A stretch of 15,592 nucleotides of DNA. It comes from Bacteroidota bacterium (lineage in GTDB: Bacteria; Bacteroidota; Bacteroidia; Chitinophagales; Chitinophagaceae). The DNA lies in the NCBI GenBank assembly GCA_023426425.1, contig JAFAAT010000142.1, positions 1 to 15,592 of the forward strand. The letters run 5' to 3'. Positions 12,464 through 15,592 of the stretch are shown piece by piece. Below the pieces are notes generated by a model. The model was given only the letters and a program-made list of their open reading frames with translations, did not search any database and was not told the origin of the DNA. How positions within the stretch are numbered: the stretch's first letter is position 1; every line of letters begins with the position of its first letter. Both the position numbers and the translations under genes were made by a program.

Positions 12464-13444
12464 TTAGCGTCTCACCTGAAATTTAGCTTGTAGTTTCTGG
12501 TGGCCATCCGTGCCTATGAGAAAATAAAGTCCTTCAGGTAGTGTGGCTACTGAAACCGGTTGACCGGGATGGTAGTTGCCCGTCTTAATAGTCCGTCCTG
12601 TAATGTCTGCAATACTGTACTGCATGTTGGTTTTTAGTCCTGGCAGACTGATCGCATCAGTTGCAGGGTTAGGAACAATGCTCAATGCTGCTGTCGCAGA
12701 TTGAAATTCAACGTTATTTGGGCTAGGTTGTAGGTAGGAGTAATAAGTTCCCGTATCAGAGGTATTCGTCAGAGTTTCCCACACCTTTTGATGCGTAATG
12801 GTCATTAGCGGAGCTTTATAACCGGGCTTGTACCATTCATAGACTTCTGCGGTATCGATGGCAGTAAATCCAAAAACGTCTACATGTCCAATCAGTATGC
12901 GCTTACAACGAAGTACATCGTTAAAAGTGCCGGCAGGTGTGATCAAGGTGCCATATCCGTCAGCTATAACAGAGATGGTTCCCCACATATCGACTTGAAT
13001 GCCACCGATCGTACCTGAAGATGCAAAACTATCCGTGTAGGAGCTATTATAGGTAAAAGGAAACACCATAGCCGTTGAAGGATCGGTTGAGATTGTATTT
13101 CCCATACTGCTGCCCGATCCGTCACTCTGCCAGATGGAGCTCGTTTTTGTCCAGTAATTGTACGTGCTTGTGTCCTCAAAGGAAGCAATATTGGAACCAG
13201 GAAAGGCAGTATGGTATGGGGTTGATGAGGCTGCGACGTAATTGTTAGTGGCAGTCATAGAAGTAGAAACAGAGCCGTAGTTCCAGGTTACATTGGCTCC
13301 TGAGTTTCCTTCGTAAGCATACACACTGTCTCCCTTAAGAGTGATTACATCACCAGGCGAGGGTGCGTCCATAGAAGTTAGGGTGGGTTGGGCTGATAGC
13401 TGAGCTGTGGCGGCAAGTGCCCCCGCAAGTAAAAGTTTTCTCAT
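12464..13444 (-). CDS. Type 9 secretion cargo protein of unknown function
   Basis: A 326-residue protein with a signal peptide (about residues 1-19, ending QLSAQ) and a C-terminal type A sorting domain of about 75 residues (from LSIVPNPATDAISL, through YSIADITGRTIKTG, to LPEGLYFLIG and the basic tail KFQVRR). The type 9 system moves such proteins across the outer membrane and cuts off the tail. The central 230 residues are rich in Ser, Thr, Tyr and Gly and look beta-structured; I see no catalytic motif. It contains a single cysteine in this region (VLRCKRIL). It is a single-gene unit with a terminator 13 bases beyond the stop. Function could be adhesive or structural, but that is a guess. Confidence 0.85.
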   Translation of the reverse strand: MRKLLLAGALAATAQLSAQPTLTSMDAPSPGDVITLKGDSVYAYEGNSGANVTWNYGSVSTSMTATNNYVAASSTPYHTAFPGSNIASFEDTSTYNYWTKTSSIWQSDGSGSSMGNTISTDPSTAMVFPFTYNSSYTDSFASSGTIGGIQVDMWGTISVIADGYGTLITPAGTFNDVLRCKRILIGHVDVFGFTAIDTAEVYEWYKPGYKAPLMTITHQKVWETLTNTSDTGTYYSYLQPSPNNVEFQSATAALSIVPNPATDAISLPGLKTNMQYSIADITGRTIKTGNYHPGQPVSVATLPEGLYFLIGTDGHQKLQAKFQVRR

Positions 13445-13465
13445 GATTTTTTATAGTTCGGGTAA

Positions 13466-13487
13466 ATGTACAAAATAGAATGTACAT
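13466..13487. promoter_or_regulatory. TGTACA inverted repeat upstream of the T9SS cargo gene
   Basis: ATGTACA (13466-13472) and TGTACAT (13481-13487) form an inverted repeat with 7-base arms and an 8-base spacer, 22 bases before the gene start. A near-promoter (TATTTTG, one base short of the -7 consensus) sits between the arms on the minus strand. It could be an operator; no regulator is known. Confidence 0.35.
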
Positions 13488-13588
13488 ATAGTAATTAATA
13501 GTCAGATAGTTGAAATGGTCAGGTTTCCAGACGATCTTTGCCAACCCCTTCACTTACTCTGCGCGTCGCAACGGCATGTTTATAGAAA

Positions 13589-14008
13589 TTATCTCCTCCC
13601 CTTCACACCTCCCATCTCCAAAACCTTCGCATACTCTTCAGGCTTTACAGTTCCTACCGACAGCCTCGATAGTCGCACCAGGTCCATCTGCTGCAGCGCT
13701 TTTTCCGCCTTAATTGCAGCCAGGGTCACAGGCTTGGGTAGTGCTTTCAGGGGCTTGAGGTCCACCACCACCCAGTTCGGGTCATCAGTGGTCGGGTCTT
13801 GATACGCTTCCTTTGCTACAGTGGCAATACCCACTATCGCCAGCCCTTCATTACTATGGTAAAACAGCACGTGATCCCCTTTTTTCATAGCCCTCAGATT
13901 ATTGCGCGCCGCATAATTTCTCACCCCGTCCCAATGGGTGATCTTATCAGCCACAAACTGTTCCCAACTATACTTGAAAGGTTCTGATTTTACCAGCCAG
14001 TAATTCAT
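13589..14008 (-). CDS. EVE-domain protein (putative modified-base reader)
   Basis: A 139-residue single EVE domain (PUA-like fold). The hallmarks are NYWLVKSEP at the start, WDGVRNYAARNNLRAMKKGD (split over residues 26-45), VLFYHSN, GIATVAKEAYQD and the C-terminal VRLSRLSVGTVKPEEY. Stand-alone EVE proteins relate to human THYN1, which binds modified cytosines in DNA; in bacteria the domain is also fused to restriction or other defence proteins. This copy is stand-alone with no restriction or toxin gene beside it, so a housekeeping role in sensing modified DNA or RNA is more likely than defence. The start ATG 14008 is supported by an exact -7 element ending four bases upstream. Confidence 0.93.
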   Translation of the reverse strand: MNYWLVKSEPFKYSWEQFVADKITHWDGVRNYAARNNLRAMKKGDHVLFYHSNEGLAIVGIATVAKEAYQDPTTDDPNWVVVDLKPLKALPKPVTLAAIKAEKALQQMDLVRLSRLSVGTVKPEEYAKVLEMGGVKGRR

Positions 14009-14012
14009 GAGC

Positions 14013-14020
14013 CAAAAATA
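14013..14020 (-). promoter_or_regulatory. -7 element (TATTTTTG) of the EVE gene, leaderless geometry
   Basis: An exact TAnnTTTG match on the minus strand ending four bases before the ATG, the same spacing as at surE and the SMR gene. No clear TTG box is present. Confidence 0.55.
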
Positions 14021-14087
14021 GCAGGATCGGCGAATTGTTAGTGGCAGATCTTTTTAGCACTTATCTTTGCCTCACTTTAATAACCGC

Positions 14088-14173
14088 TAAGGAGGTACTT
14101 AAAGCTGACTTCTTAGAGACTCCTGACACACTTTCTACACACTTCTTACTAATTTCCTGCCTTAAATACCTCC
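14088..14173. repeat. Imperfect inverted repeat, arms of 12 bases
   Basis: GGAGGTACTTAA (14091-14102) and TTAAATACCTCC (14162-14173) are inverted copies with one mismatch, 59 bases apart. The left arm extends to TAAGGAGGTACTTAAA, which matches 15 of 16 bases of 3884-3899 at the end of the E2 gene. Confidence 0.6.
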
Positions 14174-14303
14174 AGAACATGGCTACAACATAGTTATACC
14201 ACAGTCTCACCATGGATATTATGATATTTTCTAAACAATCTGACTGTCTTTTTTTTTAAGACTGGTTCTCTAAATATCCCAGCCCACAACACCACAGATC
14301 GAT

Positions 14304-14311
14304 TATTTTTA
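14304..14311 (+). promoter_or_regulatory. Possible -7 element (TATTTTTA) of the membrane protein gene
   Basis: Seven of eight for TAnnTTTG, ending exactly four bases before the ATG, the same spacing as in the three perfect examples. No TTG box is seen. Confidence 0.35.
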
Positions 14312-14315
14312 CGCG

Positions 14316-14756
14316 ATGTCTTATGAAAACAACTCCACCGGCCGCTCAGGCATTTATGCCTTCCGCTGGATAGAAAATGCTCACATCCTGCTCTGGCTCA
14401 TTAAAGACACCTGCTGGGCACTGGAATGGAAGACTGGAGGAATCATCATGATCATACCCACCGTATTTGTGGCTTTTTACCTCCTTTGGCGCGCAAGACA
14501 CCACCGCTCAGAATCCTTTCACAACCTCGCAATATGCATCTGGATCGTTGCCAACGCCAGCTGGATGCTCGGCGAGTTCTTCGGCCACGATCTCAGACCC
14601 GTCGCAGTCGGCCTGTTTACTGTCGGTCTTACCGTCCTGGCGGTCTACTACCTGACTTTCTTCAGAAAAGATCAACAAAGACATAATGCGGAAGCTACTG
14701 CCCCTGGTGTAGAACATAAAGAAAGGGTAGCTTCCAAAGAAAGGGAAACAGTGTAG
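14316..14756 (+). CDS. Small integral membrane protein of unknown function
   Basis: A 146-residue protein with about four hydrophobic segments: around 20-35 (ENAHILLWLIKDTCWALEW, amphipathic and Trp-rich), 41-58 (IIMIIPTVFVAFYLLW), 70-88 (NLAICIWIVANASWMLGEFFG) and 94-114 (PVAVGLFTVGLTVLAVYYLTF). The tail of about 30 residues is charged and probably cytosolic. The Trp-rich ENAHILLWLIKD and WMLGEFFG blocks look like those of conserved hypothetical membrane proteins I associate with Bacteroidota, but I know no function. There are no catalytic or transport motifs. It is alone on its strand between the EVE gene and the antitoxin-like ORF. GC-rich codons at third positions match neighbouring genes, so it is likely a real gene. 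Confidence 0.7.
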   Translation: MSYENNSTGRSGIYAFRWIENAHILLWLIKDTCWALEWKTGGIIMIIPTVFVAFYLLWRARHHRSESFHNLAICIWIVANASWMLGEFFGHDLRPVAVGLFTVGLTVLAVYYLTFFRKDQQRHNAEATAPGVEHKERVASKERETV

Positions 14757-14892
14757 AAAGCGGTCCAACGCGTAAATGTTTTAATTTGAAACCCGGAAAC
14801 TAATTCTGCCTGAATACGGTTGTTAGCTCGGAACACGAGGTACCCTTATTAGATTAGCACATAGATATACATTTCGTAACTTCGAAGTAGCT

Positions 14893-15150
14893 ATGCTGAC
14901 GATAAACATTATCCTCAAAGAACTGAAGAATGTTCCCGTAAGTCGTTTTGAAGATTTATACTCAATCCTGCGATCTTTTCGAGCAAATAGGAAAAAGTCG
15001 CAATCTAAGAACAAGAAGATCCTCTCCTATGCAGGCTGTTTTGGTGATTTGTCTGAGGATGAATACAATAGCCTTATTAGTAATAACGTAAGAAATTCCC
15101 TCAATTCGACACATACTTCAAACCCACTATCGACAGAATCAGCGTACTGA
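14893..15150 (+). CDS. Antitoxin-like small protein, lone and possibly decayed
   Basis: An 85-residue frame. Residues 3-35 (ILKELKNVPVSRFEDLYSILRSF) and especially 43-66 (KILSYAGCFGDLSEDEYNSLI) resemble a class of small Bacteroidota antitoxins that pair with PIN-domain toxins, which end in a pattern of the type KILSFAGSW-DMS-EEY. The expected tail after that block is missing. Instead the last 17 codons lie over the 3' end of the convergent SMR gene, and no toxin gene follows. It is therefore either an orphan antitoxin or a relic whose 3' part and toxin were lost. The AT-richer composition differs from its neighbours. The similarity is from memory and is not tested. Confidence 0.5.
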   Translation: MLTINIILKELKNVPVSRFEDLYSILRSFRANRKKSQSKNKKILSYAGCFGDLSEDEYNSLISNNVRNSLNSTHTSNPLSTESAY

Positions 15151-15427
15151 TAAAGAAGATCCTCCACACATCCGCGGGTTCTTTAAAAAACAGTATCCCG
15201 ATAATCGCCGTGCCTACAGCGCCAATGCCTGTCCAAACCGCATAGGCAGTGCCCAATGGCAAGGTCTGCGTGGCCTTGTACAACAGATACATACTAAGTG
15301 TAAGAGAAATGAAGAACCCCCCGATCCAGAGCTTAGAGGCCACGCCGCTGGTTTGCTTCGCCATCCCCAGACAAGTAGTAAAACCCACTTCAAACAATCC
15401 AGCTATTATCAGTATCAGCCAATTCAT
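15101..15427 (-). CDS. Small multidrug resistance family exporter, Gdx/SugE-like
   Basis: A 108-residue inner-membrane protein with four transmembrane helices, which works as an antiparallel dimer. The essential membrane glutamate is Glu13 in GLFEVGFTTCLG, and LPLGTAYAVWTGIGAVGT is the family signature in helices 2 and 3. WTGIGAVG together with the FEVGFTTCLGMAKQ start resembles the SugE/Gdx branch, whose characterised members export guanidinium in exchange for protons. A role in quaternary ammonium efflux is the alternative. Only one subunit gene is visible here, so a homodimer is likely. Its mRNA seems to begin at the ATG (promoter four bases upstream), leaving no room for a guanidine riboswitch. 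Its 3' end overlaps the antitoxin-like ORF by 50 bases. Confidence 0.92.
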   Translation of the reverse strand: MNWLILIIAGLFEVGFTTCLGMAKQTSGVASKLWIGGFFISLTLSMYLLYKATQTLPLGTAYAVWTGIGAVGTAIIGILFFKEPADVWRIFFISTLILSIVGLKYVSN

Positions 15428-15431
15428 GCAC

Positions 15432-15439
15432 CAAAGATA
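15432..15439 (-). promoter_or_regulatory. -7 element (TATCTTTG) of the SMR gene, leaderless geometry
   Basis: An exact TAnnTTTG match on the minus strand ending four bases before the ATG. The -33 region is poor. Confidence 0.55.
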
Positions 15440-15482
15440 GCCTCTGCATTCCAGTCCATAATCTTACCGTCCCTCAGGTCCC

Positions 15483-15512
15483 TCTAGCTTTCGCTCTTGC
15501 CTTTGCCTTCGC
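15483..15512. repeat. Five degenerate hexamer repeats (YYTYGC-like)
   Basis: Five tandem 6-base units: TCTAGC, TTTCGC, TCTTGC, CTTTGC, CTTCGC. On the minus strand they read as alternating Ala and Lys/Arg codons in a 29-codon frame (15474-15563) that has only a TTG start. Confidence 0.6.
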
Positions 15513-15560
15513 CCTCTCGTTCCTCAGTCCAGCCTGCCACGAAAGGCAATCTACACAAGT

Positions 15561-15592
15561 CAATTAACAATTGACAATTGACAATTGACAAT
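15561..15592. repeat. 7-base tandem repeat (CAATTGA), cut by the window edge
   Basis: Units CAATTAA, CAATTGA, CAATTGA, CAATTGA and CAAT run to the last base. The array continues beyond the window. Such heptamer arrays are simple-sequence repeats of intergenic DNA. Confidence 0.9.

Larger units (their letters stand above)
14009..14315. other. 306-base intergenic region with a spaced inverted repeat
   Basis: No ORF of note. It holds the EVE promoter at its left end, an exact plus-strand -7 match TATCTTTG at 14062-14069 with no certain target, an inverted repeat with arms GGAGGTACTTAA (14091-14102) and TTAAATACCTCC (14162-14173), a run of nine T near 14250-14258 without a clear stem, and a -7-like box just before the next gene. 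A long leader or a small RNA starting near 14075 is possible. Confidence 0.45.

Noticed and set aside
13589..14008. The EVE gene as part of a defence system
   Set aside because: No restriction, helicase, toxin or nuclease gene is adjacent; the neighbours are a T9SS cargo gene and a small membrane protein.
15427..15592. A guanidine riboswitch before the Gdx-like SMR gene
   Set aside because: The -7 element lies four bases before the ATG, leaving no leader, and no riboswitch-like fold with the usual conserved loops is seen.

Overview
The window reads as ordinary chromosome of a Bacteroidota member, most likely a Chitinophagaceae-like bacterium. The lineage call rests on a type A type-9-secretion sorting tail (gene at 12464-13444), a Bacteroidota-style LptD, a Bacteroidota-style 2-oxo acid dehydrogenase E2, and repeated promoter elements of the Bacteroidota class (TTG, about 19-21 bases, then TAnnTTTG) in front of many genes. 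Shine-Dalgarno-like sites are largely absent. The lineage is inferred from these traits; no rRNA gene is present.

Layout, left to right. (a) 1-3475: the 5' part of a membrane fatty acid desaturase on the minus strand, then divergently a potassium uptake pair (KtrB/TrkH-type channel and its RCK/TrkA regulatory subunit) and a cold shock protein closed by a strong terminator. (b) 3476-3894: a gene-poor stretch with a long hairpin, an 18-codon mini-ORF built from two 8-codon repeats, an orphan Rho-independent terminator, and the terminator of the next gene. (c) 3895-8910: E2 acyltransferase and LptD on the minus strand; LptD is back to back with a secreted N-acetylmuramoyl-L-alanine amidase, so two envelope genes share a 76-base divergent promoter region. 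(d) 8911-10559: an EGF-domain lipoprotein with its own promoter and terminator, then surE. (e) 10572-12344: a MORN-like secreted protein directly behind an A-type Fe-S carrier (minus strand, probable operon), and divergently frr. (f) 12464-14008: a T9SS cargo protein and an EVE-domain protein, both minus strand. (g) 14009-15592: an intergenic region with a spaced inverted repeat, a small unknown membrane protein, a lone antitoxin-like ORF, an SMR-family exporter, and simple tandem repeats at the right edge.

Most genes are housekeeping or envelope functions in short units; I see no mobile element, CRISPR array, phage gene or multi-gene defence system. The most informative pattern is regulatory. 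At surE, the EVE gene and the SMR gene a perfect TAnnTTTG element ends exactly four bases before the start codon, and a one-mismatch version does so before the unknown membrane protein, which predicts leaderless or near-leaderless mRNAs. The same promoter elements also correct several over-long start calls (E2, Fe-S carrier). Less explained are the RNA-like module at 3476-3669 and a 16-base motif (TAAGGAGGTAYTTAAA) that occurs twice plus once in shortened inverted form.
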